Numbered from the stretch's first letter, positions 43,410-54,195 are shown. The stretch is 64,000 bases of DNA from CAYFZR01 sp964347835 [NCBI: uncultured archaeon] (GCA_964347835.1 CAYFZR010000068.1:1-64000); one strand, 5' to 3'. Made by a program: numbers and translations. The notes: generated by a model from the letters alone, not told the origin.

Positions 43410-44511
43410 GGATCGGACTCTCCCAAAATTTGTTTGGATGTATTAGGCCGCATCTTATCATGTAATCTACCAAGACACACGCCAACATAGCCTCTCCAAC
43501 CGGCACTACCCTGGGGGTTATGTTAGGGTCATGTCTTCCTGTTACCTTTATTTTTGTGGGTCTCATACTTATAAGATCCACGGTCTCTTGAATCTTTTCT
43601 ATGGATGATGTAGGTTTTACGGCATATCTACACACTATAGGCATACCCGTAGATATGCCCCCCAAAATACCCCCACAGTTATTTGATTTCAATGTTATCT
43701 TGTCATCTTCAATTACAAAAGGATCGTTGAACTCTGATCCTAGCATCTTGCTTGCCTCAAATCCTGTTCCTATTTCAATTCCTTTTACCGCGCCAATAGA
43801 CATAATTGCCTTGGCTATTTCCGCCTCTAACTTGTCGAATACAGGTTCTCCTAAACCCGCCGGCACATTTAAGGCGATTAACTCTACAATTCCACCGGAA
43901 CTATCTCCCTCATCAGAAATCTCTTTTATCTTTCTTACCATCAGTTTTGATATGTTGCGATCTCCACAAAAGATTTCGTTTTCTTGAGATTCTCTAATCT
44001 GTTCTATGGACAATTTCCCAACTCTTATTCCTGCTGCCTCCACTACATGCCCTAGAATTTCTATTCCCACCAACTCTAGTATTTTCTTCGCTATTGCTCC
44101 TGCTGCGACTCTTCCCAGAGTTTCTCTCCCGCTAGCCCTGCCTCCTCCCCTGTAGTCTAAGTGTCCATACTTTAATCTGTATGTAAGGTCAGCGTGTCCA
44201 GGACGCGGAGTGTATTTAAGGGGTTCGTAGGGTGAGGAATCAATATCTTTGTTCCAAACTAACATGGATATTGGAGTGCCAGTAGTTTTTCCTTCAAAAA
44301 TCCCTGATAAAACCTCTACTTCGTCTTTTTCGTCTCTTTTAGAAGTTATGTCCCTCTTTCCTGGTCTCCTTCTATCTAATTCTTTTTGGACATCTTTAGG
44401 TTCTATTGAAATATTAGCGGGAACACCGTCTACTACTACACCTACTCCCCTTCCATGAGATTCTCCCCAAGTTGTTATCTTAAAGATCTTTCCAAATGTG
44501 TTTCCGCTCAT
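43369..44511 (-). CDS. aroC: chorismate synthase
   Basis: The protein is 380 residues. Chorismate synthase eliminates phosphate from EPSP with reduced FMN. The N-terminal [18 protein letters not shown] contains the family signature. [29 protein letters not shown] is present as a conserved flavin-binding block near residue 95, and [18 protein letters not shown] near 330. Lengths of 355-390 are usual. It overlaps aroA by four bases and the Mut7-C gene by about 40. It is part of the minus-strand operon feeding the trp genes. Confidence 0.97.
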   Translation of the reverse strand: MSGNTFGKIFKITTWGESHGRGVGVVVDGVPANISIEPKDVQKELDRRRPGKRDITSKRDEKDEVEVLSGIFEGKTTGTPISMLVWNKDIDSSPYEPLKYTPRPGHADLTYRLKYGHLDYRGGGRASGRETLGRVAAGAIAKKILELVGIEILGHVVEAAGIRVGKLSIEQIRESQENEIFCGDRNISKLMVRKIKEISDEGDSSGGIVELIALNVPAGLGEPVFDKLEAEIAKAIMSIGAVKGIEIGTGFEASKMLGSEFNDPFVIEDDKITLKSNNCGGILGGISTGMPIVCRYAVKPTSSIEKIQETVDLISMRPTKIKVTGRHDPNITPRVVPVGEAMLACVLVDYMIRCGLIHPNKFWESPILEILGRQNARKIN

Positions 44512-45779
44512 ATTATCTCGATTTCCATGCCAATATCTCTCATAGATTCAACAAAATTTGGAAAAGATATTTTTATTGATTCAGCCGTGTCTATGATTGT
44601 TGACCCTTCTGCAATCAATCCAGCTATAGCCAGGGCCATTACTATTCTATGATCATTATAACCGTGTAGCTCTTGCCCCCTCAACCTTGAATTGTTAACT
44701 ACGAGACCATCTGCCTTCTCCATTATATTGGCGCCCATTTTAGATAATTCATTATACATAGCACTTATTCTATCACTTTCTTTATACCTTACGTGCTCTG
44801 CGTTAAATATGGTAGTACAGCCTTTTGCGTGCACTCCAAGTACTGCTAGCGTTGGAACTAAATCCGGTATATATTTTGCATCTATGGTCAACCCTTTTAA
44901 ATCTTCCCCTCCAATAACCTGAAATCCGGTTTTATAAGATTTTATTAGGGTGCCCATGTCTTTTAGAATCTCAACAATCTTATAGTCACCCTGTACGGTG
45001 TTTTCAGCTAGATTGTTTATGTATACATCAGACTCTACCATGGAGGATGCTGCAAATATGTAAGATGAAGATGAATAATCACCGGGTATATGATACTTAA
45101 TTGGTCTAATGCTCTGATTCTTTATCTCAAACCTATTTTCATGGAACTCTATCTCTACGCCAGCCTCTTTCAATATTTCTAAAGTGATCATTATGTATGG
45201 TAAAGATTTTAATTCTGTGGTCAATTCTATTCTGAGTCCATTTTCCAAGAGTGGTCCTAAGAGTAAAAGACCAGACACGAATTGCGAACTTATGTCTCCC
45301 CGTATCTGAACAAAATTTTTGATAATATCTCCGCCTTCAATTGTAATCGGGGCACATCCATTTCCTCTAAGAGAAAAAGCCTTGATCCCTAACTGATTTA
45401 GCGCATCCAATAAAGGTTGATTTGGTCTCTTTTTTATGGATTCATCCCCTGTTAACGTAGCATTGGTTAAGCTAGAGATGGCGGTTATCAGTCTCAGAGT
45501 AGTACCGGAGTTCATTACGTCTATAACTTTCTCAGGTGGACTTAAATTCCCTCCTGTGCCTTCTATCACATAATTATTATTTTTTACATAAATTTCAGCG
45601 CCGAGCAATCTGCACGCATTTATTGTTGCCTGCGTGTCCTCAGAAATAAGGGGAGATTTTATTATAGATCTACCATCTGCTAGCAAACCAACTATGAAGG
45701 CTCTGTGAGTATAACTCTTGGATGGTGGAGCCTCAACTCTGCCGCTTAAATATTTTGCAGGCTTGCACCTAACTTTCAT
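44508..45779 (-). CDS. aroA: 3-phosphoshikimate 1-carboxyvinyltransferase (EPSP synthase)
   Basis: The protein is 423 residues, standard for EPSP synthase. Conserved features are SKSYTHRAF near residue 20, NSGTTLRLI near 90, [11 protein letters not shown] near 160 and the KESDRISAM loop near 335, with [13 protein letters not shown] [10 protein letters not shown] near 378. It joins PEP to shikimate 3-phosphate. It is the first gene of a four-gene minus-strand run with aroC, Mut7-C and thiC, divergent from trpD across 98 bases. Confidence 0.97.
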   Translation of the reverse strand: MKVRCKPAKYLSGRVEAPPSKSYTHRAFIVGLLADGRSIIKSPLISEDTQATINACRLLGAEIYVKNNNYVIEGTGGNLSPPEKVIDVMNSGTTLRLITAISSLTNATLTGDESIKKRPNQPLLDALNQLGIKAFSLRGNGCAPITIEGGDIIKNFVQIRGDISSQFVSGLLLLGPLLENGLRIELTTELKSLPYIMITLEILKEAGVEIEFHENRFEIKNQSIRPIKYHIPGDYSSSSYIFAASSMVESDVYINNLAENTVQGDYKIVEILKDMGTLIKSYKTGFQVIGGEDLKGLTIDAKYIPDLVPTLAVLGVHAKGCTTIFNAEHVRYKESDRISAMYNELSKMGANIMEKADGLVVNNSRLRGQELHGYNDHRIVMALAIAGLIAEGSTIIDTAESIKISFPNFVESMRDIGMEIEII

Positions 45780-45835
45780 GCAATCACTTCATCTTTTTTA
45801 TACATTAAAGGATAATTATATACAGTAATGCATAA

Positions 45836-45847
45836 AGTTTATATATG
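45836..45847 (+). promoter_or_regulatory. TATA box of trpD
   Basis: AAGTTTATATAT lies about 35-40 bases before the ribosome site of trpD. It argues against an upstream start at 45845, which falls inside the TATA element, and supports the ATG at 45878. Confidence 0.55.
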
Positions 45848-45877
45848 CCAGTATTATTATGTGCAGAGGGTGATTCA

Positions 45878-46927
45878 ATGTTTGAGTCCTACCATAATAG
45901 GGTCTTGTCTAAGGTTAGTCTAACCCGACAAGAATCTTATGATGCAATGAAACATATCTTTGATGGTTATGTGAGTGATGTTAAGATAGCGTCTTTCTTG
46001 ACCGCCCTGAATATGAAGGAAGAGAGTATTGATGAAATAGTGGGTTTTGCCTCATGTATGAGAGATAATGCCCTTAGAATTAACCCCAAAGTCAATTTAA
46101 TGGTAGATACGTGTGGTACGGGTGGAGACAAGGTGAAGACGATTAATGTAAGTACTGCAGTAGCGATAATAGTTTCTTCTTGTGGTTTACCCGTAGCAAA
46201 ACATGGAAATAGAGCAGTAACAAGCAAAGCAGGAAGTGCTGATGTTTTAGAGGCTTTAGGCTTAAATTTAAATCAAGATCCTGATCAAATAGAAAGATCA
46301 ATTGAAGAAGTTGGTATAGGATTTATGTTTGCCCCCCATTTCCACCCTTCCATGAAGAGAGTGGCAGATATAAGGAAAGAACTTGGGATAAAGACGGTAT
46401 TCAATATACTTGGTCCTCTTACAAACCCAGCGAATGCAAATATACAGTTATTAGGTGTTTTTTCTGAAGATTTGACGCATAAAATAGCGAATGTTCTTTC
46501 TTTTTTAGGATGTGAGAGAGGATTAGTAGTACACGGTACTGCAGGGCTAGATGAAATTTCTAATATAGGGGAAACTGTTATTTGTGAAATAAACAGCGGT
46601 GAATTGGATTCTTATAAGACAACTCCCGCAGACTTCGGGATCAACGAGGCACGGATATCTGATATATTGGGTGGTAATTCTATGGAAAATGCTAATTTCA
46701 TAATTGACCTTCTTAAAGGAGTAGAAAAAGGACCTAAAAAAGATATAGTACTAATGAATGCATCGGGTGCATTATATGCTGCCGGATATGCCAAAGATTT
46801 CAAAGAAGGAGTTGAAATAGCAAACCAAGCAATCGAAGATAATTCTGCATTTAAAAAGTTATTGGAATTTATTGAGTTTTCTGGAGGGGATTTGAATAAA
46901 TTAAAGAATTTTGGGGTGGATATTTGA
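45878..46927 (+). CDS. trpD: anthranilate phosphoribosyltransferase
   Basis: TrpD transfers phosphoribose from PRPP to anthranilate. I use ATG 45878, with GGGTGA just upstream; an in-frame ATG at 45845 overlaps the TATA box. The protein is 349 residues. The PRPP-binding CGTGGDK lies near residue 76, KHGNRAVTSKAGSADVLEALG near 105 and the NILGPLTNPA segment near 160. First of the trpD-trpF-trpE transcript. The stop overlaps the trpF start by four bases. Confidence 0.96.
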   Translation: MFESYHNRVLSKVSLTRQESYDAMKHIFDGYVSDVKIASFLTALNMKEESIDEIVGFASCMRDNALRINPKVNLMVDTCGTGGDKVKTINVSTAVAIIVSSCGLPVAKHGNRAVTSKAGSADVLEALGLNLNQDPDQIERSIEEVGIGFMFAPHFHPSMKRVADIRKELGIKTVFNILGPLTNPANANIQLLGVFSEDLTHKIANVLSFLGCERGLVVHGTAGLDEISNIGETVICEINSGELDSYKTTPADFGINEARISDILGGNSMENANFIIDLLKGVEKGPKKDIVLMNASGALYAAGYAKDFKEGVEIANQAIEDNSAFKKLLEFIEFSGGDLNKLKNFGVDI

Positions 46928-47571
46928 TAGTCAAGATATGCGGCATTACGAACGAAGAAGATGCCATTTTGGCAGAAAAACTCGGCGCTGATATAATTGG
47001 CTTCATTGCTTACGCAAAATCCAAAAGATTAATTGAAATCGAAAAAATAAGTAATATAATTGATATTATCTCCTCAAAAACAGCCTTGGTCATGGTAGAT
47101 CCAAATAACGAAATTTTAAATAGAGCATCTAATATTGATGCAGATTTTATTCAATTGCACGGTAAAGAAAGTCCAGAACTTTGTTTTAATTTAAAAGAAG
47201 TGGGTTTTGATACGATAAAAACTGTACACATCCCAATCGGAGCATATGATATTCGTGAAATAGTGAATAGATGCTCTTTGTACGATTGTTCATTCTTATT
47301 ACTCGATACAAAGGTTCAAGGGATGTCAGGTGGTACAGGCATTAAGCACGACTGGAATTTAAGCAAAAAAATCATCGAAAAAGTCTCCAAGCCAGTATTT
47401 CTTTCAGGGGGATTAAATCCTAGAAATGTAAAAGAAGCAATTAAACTAACAAAACCTTGTGGAGTAGATGTTTCTAGTGGAATAGAATCTTATGTTGGAA
47501 AAAAAGACCCAACTCTCCTATATGAATTCATAAAAAATTCAAAGGAAGATTTAGATGGAAATAAATTATAA
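46924..47571 (+). CDS. trpF: phosphoribosylanthranilate isomerase
   Basis: The protein is 215 residues from TTG 46924, overlapping the trpD stop, which is typical spacing for coupled translation. KICGITNEEDA carries the catalytic Cys, and LLDTKVQGMSGGTGIKHDW the catalytic Asp and phosphate-binding Gly-rich loop. FLSGGLNPRNV closes the barrel. It performs the Amadori rearrangement after TrpD. It overlaps trpE by about 17 bases. Confidence 0.95.
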   Translation: MIVKICGITNEEDAILAEKLGADIIGFIAYAKSKRLIEIEKISNIIDIISSKTALVMVDPNNEILNRASNIDADFIQLHGKESPELCFNLKEVGFDTIKTVHIPIGAYDIREIVNRCSLYDCSFLLLDTKVQGMSGGTGIKHDWNLSKKIIEKVSKPVFLSGGLNPRNVKEAIKLTKPCGVDVSSGIESYVGKKDPTLLYEFIKNSKEDLDGNKL

Positions 47572-49030
47572 ATCACATGATATAGAAATATCGCCCATAG
47601 ACTTATACTTTAACTTAGACAAAAATAAGGAAACCGGTTATTCCTATTTGTTGGAGTCTGTAGAAGGCGAGGAGAGGATAGCAAGATTTTCGTTTATCGG
47701 AATAGACCCCCCGTTCTTTTTAAGAATAAACGGAAATAAAGTTTACATAGAACTATTTGATATGGAATATAAAGATTCCTTAATCGAAAGATTAGAAACG
47801 GTTTGCGAGTCTTATCAACGTGAGGAAAATAAATTATTTGGAGAACTTGGGAATAAATTTGATACCCTCGATGCTCTCCGATGTTTTACCCTAGATTTAA
47901 ATGGAAAAAACCCATTTAATAGGCAATCATTTTTAGGAGGATTAGTAGGATACGTCTCCTACGACATAGTAAGGAGATGGATAGACTTTAAACCGAGAAA
48001 CTCACCCCAACCAGATGCTGAATTCCTTTTTATGGACAACTCACTTGTCTATGATCACGCAAAGAAAAAATTGTACGTCTTTACCATAAAGGACAATTTC
48101 CCAGATATAGAGAGAATTTTGGAGAAAACAAAGCCATTGAACAAAATAACAATTCCTAAAAGATATAAGAGCAAACCTTACAAAGAGAATATGTCTAAAA
48201 CAGAGTTTATGGAAATAGTAAGCCGTGCAAAAGAATATATTTATGCAGGAGATATTTTTCAGGTGGTTTTAGCAAGAAAAATGTGGATGGAGTCAAAAAC
48301 GGATCCTTTCTTTGTCTACCGCGTGCTTAGAGAAATCAACCCTTCCCCCTATATGTACTTCATGAAATTGAATGATCTAGCGGTTATCGGATCGAGTCCA
48401 GAGACCTTAGTTACGATGTATCGGAATAAGATTACTACAAATCCTATTGCTGGAACGAGACCAAGAGGCAAAACCGAGGAAGAAGACCAAAAAAACCAAG
48501 AAGACATGTTAAACGATCCTAAAGAATTGGCAGAGCATGTTATGCTTGTAGACTTAGGAAGAAACGACATAGGAAAAGTTTCTAAGCCAGGAACTGTCAG
48601 ATTAAAAGAATATATGAATGTCTCGAAGTACAGCCACGTTATGCATATCGTTTCTCTTGTGGAAGGAGAAATGAAAGAAGATTCCGATGTCTTTCTGGGA
48701 TTTAAGGCAGTATTTCCCGCGGGTACGGTTTCGGGTGCCCCAAAAATTCGAGCAATGGAGATAATCGACAAATGCGAGTCGGACAGAAGAGGTATATATG
48801 CGGGAGCCTTAGGTTACTTCTCGATCGATAAAAGTGCTGATTTTGCAATAGTTATCAGAACAATAACGATGAAAGATAACGTAGCGACTGTGTACGCGGG
48901 CGCGGGCATTGTAGCGGATTCAATTCCGGAGAACGAATGGTATGAAACTGAAAACAAGATGCTTGCTTTATTAAGATCTGTTGAAATAGCAGAGAGTTTA
49001 GAAGAAGAAAATCGTTCTATTATTAATTAG
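47555..49030 (+). CDS. trpE: anthranilate synthase component I
   Basis: The protein is 491 residues. It converts chorismate and glutamine-derived ammonia to anthranilate with TrpG. The N-terminal domain contains the Trp-binding LLES sequence (in YLLESVEGEERIARFSFIG), so feedback inhibition is likely. The catalytic part has IGSSPE near residue 290, TTNPIAGTRPRGKT near 305, and GTVSGAPKIRAMEII near 390. Its partner trpG is about 1.9 kb downstream, beyond two minus-strand genes. The 3' end overlaps the convergent ubiquitin-like gene by eight bases. Confidence 0.96.
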   Translation: MEINYKSHDIEISPIDLYFNLDKNKETGYSYLLESVEGEERIARFSFIGIDPPFFLRINGNKVYIELFDMEYKDSLIERLETVCESYQREENKLFGELGNKFDTLDALRCFTLDLNGKNPFNRQSFLGGLVGYVSYDIVRRWIDFKPRNSPQPDAEFLFMDNSLVYDHAKKKLYVFTIKDNFPDIERILEKTKPLNKITIPKRYKSKPYKENMSKTEFMEIVSRAKEYIYAGDIFQVVLARKMWMESKTDPFFVYRVLREINPSPYMYFMKLNDLAVIGSSPETLVTMYRNKITTNPIAGTRPRGKTEEEDQKNQEDMLNDPKELAEHVMLVDLGRNDIGKVSKPGTVRLKEYMNVSKYSHVMHIVSLVEGEMKEDSDVFLGFKAVFPAGTVSGAPKIRAMEIIDKCESDRRGIYAGALGYFSIDKSADFAIVIRTITMKDNVATVYAGAGIVADSIPENEWYETENKMLALLRSVEIAESLEEENRSIIN

Positions 49031-50153
49031 ACTTTAACTTTAGAATTTCGTAATTTTTTATACCCGTTTCAACAATCCTTCTCTCCAATGGTAGTTTTTT
49101 ATCATCCCTGTATAGCCCGTAATTTTTCATAGAATGGCCAACTTGAGTCGAGATAGCATACATTAAATCTCTAATCCTGTTTTTCTTATCCGATTCTAAC
49201 TCAATTTCAATCCCATTATCTAAATCCTGAATCAGTAACCTCACCACGTCTTCATCGTTTCTGGGTTTGATGTCCTCTGCGATCTCTAATTTTTCGACGT
49301 TGTCCATCCATAAATAACTCAATTCTATTAGTATTTTCTCGAGATTATCATGCATATCCAATTTAGCATGTATTACTTGGGTCTCTCTTGGATCAATTCT
49401 CTTTATTTTCCATTTCTGATGATGTATTTGAAAATCATTTGTTGTAGGAAGATTTATTTTAATGTTTACATTTTCAGCCGGGATTTTACCGACATTCGAT
49501 ACCCTTATCTCTAATGATAAGAAGGATTTTTCGACGTAAGGATATCTTTTACAACTCAAAATTAAATTTGGTCGCCATCCTTCCAACATACTCCTCTTAC
49601 GTTGTCTAATCTCATGACAAAGATCTCTGACTTTTTCGTTATTTAATGCCACAAAATAAAAGGCGTATGGCTTCCACAGGTTATTAAAGACACAATCCAA
49701 CACGAGTCTTTTTTCTTGCGCCCATCCATCCATAACAGACTCGTAGGGTATGGATATCGAAATATCCTCCGTCATAAAAGATAAATGCTCTTGTTCAAGT
49801 TCAAAAAAGCCTTTTTTCTTTCCGAGTCCGGTGAGTAAGTATGCCTGTTTTTTGTTAGATTTTCCATTAAAATTTAAAAGAAATTTCCTTTTAGCAGAAT
49901 AAACTATGTCTCTTACCAAAAGAGGGTCCTCATCTAAGATTAAGTAGTTATATGTTTTTAATTGATTGTCTCCAATGGCTGAAATAGCGATTTCCTGTTT
50001 ATTATTCCCTACAGCAATAATCTCCTCATACTTTATATGATGAGATGTTGTGAAGGAGTCAAAATGAATTTTTTTCTTTCTTAGTTCTAAACTTCCGTCA
50101 ATATCATTTAAACCCGAATTAAATCTTACATTATACTTTCCATACGAAAACAT
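49023..50153 (-). CDS. second ubiquitin-like fusion protein, paralogue of the 6839 gene
   Basis: The protein is 376 residues from ATG 50153. An open frame continues upstream to 50345, but that would overlap the nitroreductase gene and adds residues unlike the paralogue. The layout is the same as the 6839 protein: two beta-rich modules (about 10-90, 100-180), a linker with EGWRPNL, a CARDB-like domain with IKRIDPRETQVI (the paralogue has LKRIDPKETRIL), then a ubiquitin-like domain (about 305-376) ending YEILKLKSN. The last residues are not Gly-Gly, so conjugation is unlikely. The gene sits alone on the minus strand between trpE and the nitroreductase gene, interrupting the trp cluster. Confidence 0.7.
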   Translation of the reverse strand: MFSYGKYNVRFNSGLNDIDGSLELRKKKIHFDSFTTSHHIKYEEIIAVGNNKQEIAISAIGDNQLKTYNYLILDEDPLLVRDIVYSAKRKFLLNFNGKSNKKQAYLLTGLGKKKGFFELEQEHLSFMTEDISISIPYESVMDGWAQEKRLVLDCVFNNLWKPYAFYFVALNNEKVRDLCHEIRQRKRSMLEGWRPNLILSCKRYPYVEKSFLSLEIRVSNVGKIPAENVNIKINLPTTNDFQIHHQKWKIKRIDPRETQVIHAKLDMHDNLEKILIELSYLWMDNVEKLEIAEDIKPRNDEDVVRLLIQDLDNGIEIELESDKKNRIRDLMYAISTQVGHSMKNYGLYRDDKKLPLERRIVETGIKNYEILKLKSN

Positions 50154-50268
50154 TCTTTTTCCCACTTTTAAAAATGTAAAAACAACTATAAAACAGTTTT
50201 TAAGACAGATGTCAGACTCTAACTGGAAAATAGAAGAAAATATGGGGTTAACGATGGTTAAGATTAAA

Positions 50269-50784
50269 TTATAACAGCCATCGTATTCTCTCGTTTTTGA
50301 ACCTTTCAGGTAGCTCCTTGAACACATCGCCTTCAGGATAGCCAAGGGATACTATGCTTAAAGGAACGATATTATTTGGAGTTTCAAGGACTTCTGCAAT
50401 AGCTTTAGTTCTCTCTTCATTCGGATAAACTCCGAGCCAGACTGATCCAATACCCAAAGATGTAGCGGCTATGAGCATGTTCTGGGTTGCAGCTGAGCAG
50501 TCCTGAACCCAGAAATCCTCTTTGTACCTCGAAAGTCCCTTGTCAGCACAAACAGCTATCGCCAGAGCAGCATTTCTTAACATTTTACCGTAAGGATGGA
50601 TTTCAGCAAGTTTTACTAGCAAATCTCGATTTCTGATAATTATAAAATTCCAAGGTTGCTCTTTTCCTGCTGAGGGAGCATACATCGCAGCCTTAAGCAG
50701 TATTTCAATCTTTTCATCTTCTATTTCCTTTTTTATATATTTTCTAACACTCCTCCGCTTGAATATCGCTTCTATCGCATCCAT
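50269..50784 (-). CDS. nitroreductase-family FMN flavoprotein
   Basis: The protein is 171 residues. RRSVRKYIKKEI at the N-terminus, APSAGKEQPWNFI near residue 36 and the GIGSVWLGVYP segment near 115 are hallmarks of the short nitroreductase family, with FMN bound at the dimer interface. It reduces nitro compounds, quinones or flavin-linked substrates; no specific substrate is indicated. It lies between the second ubiquitin-like gene and trpG, in the opposite direction to the trp genes. Confidence 0.92.
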   Translation of the reverse strand: MDAIEAIFKRRSVRKYIKKEIEDEKIEILLKAAMYAPSAGKEQPWNFIIIRNRDLLVKLAEIHPYGKMLRNAALAIAVCADKGLSRYKEDFWVQDCSAATQNMLIAATSLGIGSVWLGVYPNEERTKAIAEVLETPNNIVPLSIVSLGYPEGDVFKELPERFKNERIRWLL

Positions 50785-50848
50785 TCAGATCACCTATCTC
50801 TTATTCTCCTAAGAACCTATAACTCTTATCCATTGAATTTCCGTAAAG

Positions 50849-50857
50849 TATTTATAA
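50849..50857 (+). promoter_or_regulatory. TATA-like element upstream of trpG
   Basis: TATTTATAA at about 65 bases before the trpG start, with a second candidate (AATTATAAA) near 50873-50881. Either could promote the trpGCBA transcript. No TrpY-type TGTACA box is visible in the 133-base gap. Confidence 0.4.
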
Positions 50858-50917
50858 TCGTAAACTCTGTCCAATTATAAACATTAGTGATTAAAAATAT
50901 ACATTGTAGTGGTAGAA

Positions 50918-51484
50918 ATGCGCATACTGGTTATTGACAACAAAGACAGTTTTGTTTACAATCTTGTAGATTATATTTCTAGTCTCGGTACACACGTTAA
51001 GATCGTAAACAACGATTTCGACCTTAAGGTGGTAGAAAAATTTCGGCCAGATGGTATAGTAATCTCTCCTGGACCGGGTACTCCAAAGGACACGGGTAAC
51101 GCTATTACAATGATTAAAAGATACTCTAACATACCTACCCTTGGCGTATGCCTTGGTCATCAAGCAATAGCAGTAGCCTTTCAAGGAAAGGTTAGTAGGG
51201 GAGATGAACCAGTTCATGGAAAGGCTTCTCTGATATATCATGACAAGAAAACGATATATCAAGATCTACCAAGTCCCTTTCTCGCTGGCAGGTATCATTC
51301 TTTAGTTGCCAAAGAGCCCATTCCAGAATGTCTTGAAATTTCTGCTCTTACTGAAGATTCCGTGATAATGGGTCTGAGACACAAAGAATATCCTATCGAG
51401 GGGGTTCAATTTCATCCGGAGAGTGTTCTAACTCCCTTGGGAATGAAGATCATTCAAAATTTCTTGGATGTAATAGAATGTTGA
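50918..51484 (+). CDS. trpG: anthranilate synthase component II (glutamine amidotransferase)
   Basis: TrpG supplies ammonia from glutamine to TrpE. ATG 50918 gives 188 residues; an in-frame GTG at 50909 is weaker. The class I triad is intact: Cys in GVCLGHQAI near residue 79, His and Glu in FHPESVL near 167. PGPGTPKD near 52 forms the oxyanion region. It is the first gene of trpGCBA and overlaps trpC by seven bases. It is separated from trpE by two opposite-strand genes. Confidence 0.96.
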   Translation: MRILVIDNKDSFVYNLVDYISSLGTHVKIVNNDFDLKVVEKFRPDGIVISPGPGTPKDTGNAITMIKRYSNIPTLGVCLGHQAIAVAFQGKVSRGDEPVHGKASLIYHDKKTIYQDLPSPFLAGRYHSLVAKEPIPECLEISALTEDSVIMGLRHKEYPIEGVQFHPESVLTPLGMKIIQNFLDVIEC

Positions 51485-52200
51485 ACGAAATACTTCAAAA
51501 AAATTCCGGAAGGGAAATAATAGACAGAGAAGTACCTGAAAGATCGATGAGAAGTCTTAAAAAATCTATAGACGAATTAAAACCCATTAAGAATCCTATT
51601 ATAGCCGAAATTAAACCTAAGAGTCCCGATGAAAAAGAATTCCTACGCGTAGATGTGGCAGGTTTGGCTAAAAATTTTGAAGAATTTGCTGTAGGAATAT
51701 CTGTACTCACAGAGCCTTTCTTTTTCAAAGGTGATCTCTCTTACCTAAAGATAGTTCATGATAACGTGAGATTGCCTGTTCTTAGGAAAGATTTTATCCT
51801 TTATAAAGACCAAATAAAGGAGTCTGCTTCTCTTTATGCCGATGCCGTTTTATTAATCACAACCTGCTTGGGAGAAGAATTAGGTAAAATGCTTGATGAA
51901 TGTGAAAAATATGGGTTAGAGGCTTTAGTAGAAGTACAAAACGAAGAAGAAATTGATTTAGCATTGAGTTTTGGCTCTAATATTATCGGTATAAACAACC
52001 GTGATTTAAAAACATTAGTCATCGATAAATCAAAAACGATTAAATTGGCAGGTTTGATTCCAAATAAAGTCACAAAGGTTGGTATGAGCGGTTATTCGAA
52101 AAAAGAGGAAGTTAATGAGGCTTTAAAATACGTGGATGCTTTGTTGATAGGAAAAAGTTTAATGAAGAATCCTGATAAACTAAAGGAGATGATTTCGTGA
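51478..52200 (+). CDS. trpC: indole-3-glycerol-phosphate synthase
   Basis: The protein is 240 residues. [10 protein letters not shown] near residue 40 contains the catalytic Lys of the KxKSP motif, VLRKDFILY near 100 the second Lys, and [12 protein letters not shown] near 175 the third active-site segment. It closes the indole ring from the rearranged anthranilate ribotide. The start overlaps the trpG stop, and it overlaps trpB by four bases. Confidence 0.95.
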   Translation: MLNEILQKNSGREIIDREVPERSMRSLKKSIDELKPIKNPIIAEIKPKSPDEKEFLRVDVAGLAKNFEEFAVGISVLTEPFFFKGDLSYLKIVHDNVRLPVLRKDFILYKDQIKESASLYADAVLLITTCLGEELGKMLDECEKYGLEALVEVQNEEEIDLALSFGSNIIGINNRDLKTLVIDKSKTIKLAGLIPNKVTKVGMSGYSKKEEVNEALKYVDALLIGKSLMKNPDKLKEMIS

Positions 52201-53384
52201 TATTGCCCAATGACCAAGGAAAGTTCGGAGAATTCGGTGGCAGATTTGTCCCTGAGATTCTTATGCCTGCTTTGAAAGAACTAGAAGATACATTTAAAAA
52301 TTGTATGAAGGATGAGGAATTCAAGAGGAAACTAGATTATTACAACAGGGAACTCGGCGGAAGACCTACGCCATTGTACTACGCTGAAAACCTTACCAAG
52401 CAAGCAGGTGGAGCGAAAATATACCTAAAAAGAGAGGATTTAGTTCATGGAGGTGCCCACAAATTAAACAATACATTGGGACAGGCCTTACTCGCAAAAT
52501 ACATGGACAAAACTCGTATAATTGCCGAGACAGGGGCTGGTCAGCACGGTATTGCAACAGCAATGGCCTCTACTGCATTAGGATTAAAATCTGAGATTTA
52601 TATGGGCGAAGAAGACGTGGAAAGACAGAAACTCAACGTATTCAGAATGCATCTAATAGGGGCTGAAGTACACCCAGTTAAGAGCGGATCTAAAACTTTG
52701 AAAGACGCTATAAACGAGGCAATAAGAGACTGGGTAACCAACGTGGAGACCACGTACTACATGATTGGTTCTGTAGTTAGCGCACATCCCTATCCCATGA
52801 TAGTAAGAGAATTCCAGAGAGTAATTGGTAGAGAGACCAAAGAACAGATTCTAAAGAAAGAAGAAAAAATGCCAGACGTAATTGTCGCTTGTGTTGGGGG
52901 AGGAAGTAATTCAATGGGCATATTTTATGATTTCATTGATGAGAAAACAAGATTAATCGGAGTAGAGGCAGGCGGATTAGGTATAGACGCTAGAAAACAC
53001 TCAGCAAGTTTATGCGCAGGAGAATTCGGTGAGTTGCACGGAGCACTAACATATATTCTTCAAGATGAATACGGGCAAATACAGATATCTCACAGCATAT
53101 CAGCAGGCTTGGACTACCCTGGTGTAGGACCGGAATTGTCTTATTTGAAAGATACTAAAAGGGTTGAAACAACATATGTTTTAGACAGCGAAGCATTAGA
53201 AGGTTTTCAACTTCTATGCAAGACTGAGGGAATTTTACCAGCATTAGAGCCTGCTCATGCCTTATATCATGCTTTTAATCTTGCCAAGAATATGGACAAA
53301 GATCAAATTATAGTCGTCAACTTATCAGGAAGGGGAGACAAGGACGTGCACACAGTAGGAAACGCACTTGGGGTTTCGCTATGA
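52197..53384 (+). CDS. trpB: tryptophan synthase beta subunit
   Basis: The protein is 395 residues from GTG 52197. The PLP Lys is in [12 protein letters not shown] near residue 86. ETGAGQHG near 110 and [10 protein letters not shown] near 230 bind the substrate and cofactor phosphate. It is a standard TrpB1-type enzyme, consistent with the adjacent trpA. It overlaps trpC and trpA by four bases on each side. Confidence 0.97.
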   Translation: MILPNDQGKFGEFGGRFVPEILMPALKELEDTFKNCMKDEEFKRKLDYYNRELGGRPTPLYYAENLTKQAGGAKIYLKREDLVHGGAHKLNNTLGQALLAKYMDKTRIIAETGAGQHGIATAMASTALGLKSEIYMGEEDVERQKLNVFRMHLIGAEVHPVKSGSKTLKDAINEAIRDWVTNVETTYYMIGSVVSAHPYPMIVREFQRVIGRETKEQILKKEEKMPDVIVACVGGGSNSMGIFYDFIDEKTRLIGVEAGGLGIDARKHSASLCAGEFGELHGALTYILQDEYGQIQISHSISAGLDYPGVGPELSYLKDTKRVETTYVLDSEALEGFQLLCKTEGILPALEPAHALYHAFNLAKNMDKDQIIVVNLSGRGDKDVHTVGNALGVSL

Positions 53385-54181
53385 TGATCTTTGATGAATT
53401 GAAAGAGAGAAATGAGGGCGGACTAATAGGTTTTATTACTTTAGGAGACCCTCATCCCTCAATGACCTTAGATATAGTTAATTCTTTGAATGTAGACATT
53501 ATTGAACTTGGAATACCATTTTCAGATCCCATTGCAGATGGACCTACGATACAGAAATCATCACAGCGTGCATTAAATGCTGAAATGAACCCTGATATGG
53601 CTTTTGAGATTGCGAATGAAATAGAATTGCCCAAAGTATTCTTAACGTATTACAACATAATTTTAAGGCGCGGAATAGAGAAATTTTTCTCTGACTGTGC
53701 TAAAGTTAATATGGATGGCGTTATAATCCCTAACTTACCTATAGAAGAATCTTATGATGTTTTAAAATATTCAGAGGAATATGACGTGGATTTGATATAT
53801 TTGGCAGCGCCCACTACTACAAACGAACGCTTACATAAAATCTTAGATGAGGCAAGAGGATTTCTCTACTTAGTATCAAGATTTGGTGTAACCGGAGAAA
53901 AAGAAGAACTTTCAGGTTTAACTAGGAATTTAATAGGTAGGATAAGTGATTTCACAAGAGAAAAAATTCCTCTTGCGGTAGGATTTGGAATATCTAAGCC
54001 CGAGCATGTTTACGAAGTCATCAAAAGTGGAGCGGACGCTGCCATAGTAGGAAGTGCCTTTGTTAGCGCCATAGAGAGGAATCTAAAGGATAAGGAAAGT
54101 ATGCTGGAAGAACTTTCCTATTTATCTAAATCGTTAAAAAAGGCCGCGATAAAGGGATACAGAGACAGAAATAAAAAATAA
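53381..54181 (+). CDS. trpA: tryptophan synthase alpha subunit
   Basis: The protein is 266 residues. The catalytic Glu is in [19 protein letters not shown] near residue 45 and the Asp follows in the same block. [11 protein letters not shown] near 165 and [11 protein letters not shown] near 205 form the phosphate site. It cleaves indole-glycerol phosphate and passes indole to TrpB. It is the last trp gene, followed by a pair of tandem hairpins. Confidence 0.96.
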   Translation: MMIFDELKERNEGGLIGFITLGDPHPSMTLDIVNSLNVDIIELGIPFSDPIADGPTIQKSSQRALNAEMNPDMAFEIANEIELPKVFLTYYNIILRRGIEKFFSDCAKVNMDGVIIPNLPIEESYDVLKYSEEYDVDLIYLAAPTTTNERLHKILDEARGFLYLVSRFGVTGEKEELSGLTRNLIGRISDFTREKIPLAVGFGISKPEHVYEVIKSGADAAIVGSAFVSAIERNLKDKESMLEELSYLSKSLKKAAIKGYRDRNKK

Positions 54182-54195
54182 AAAGCAGCGTGGCT

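Noticed and set aside
50154-50345. N-terminal extension of the second ubiquitin-like protein
   Set aside because: It would overlap the nitroreductase gene and has no counterpart in the paralogue. The ATG at 50153 is preferred.
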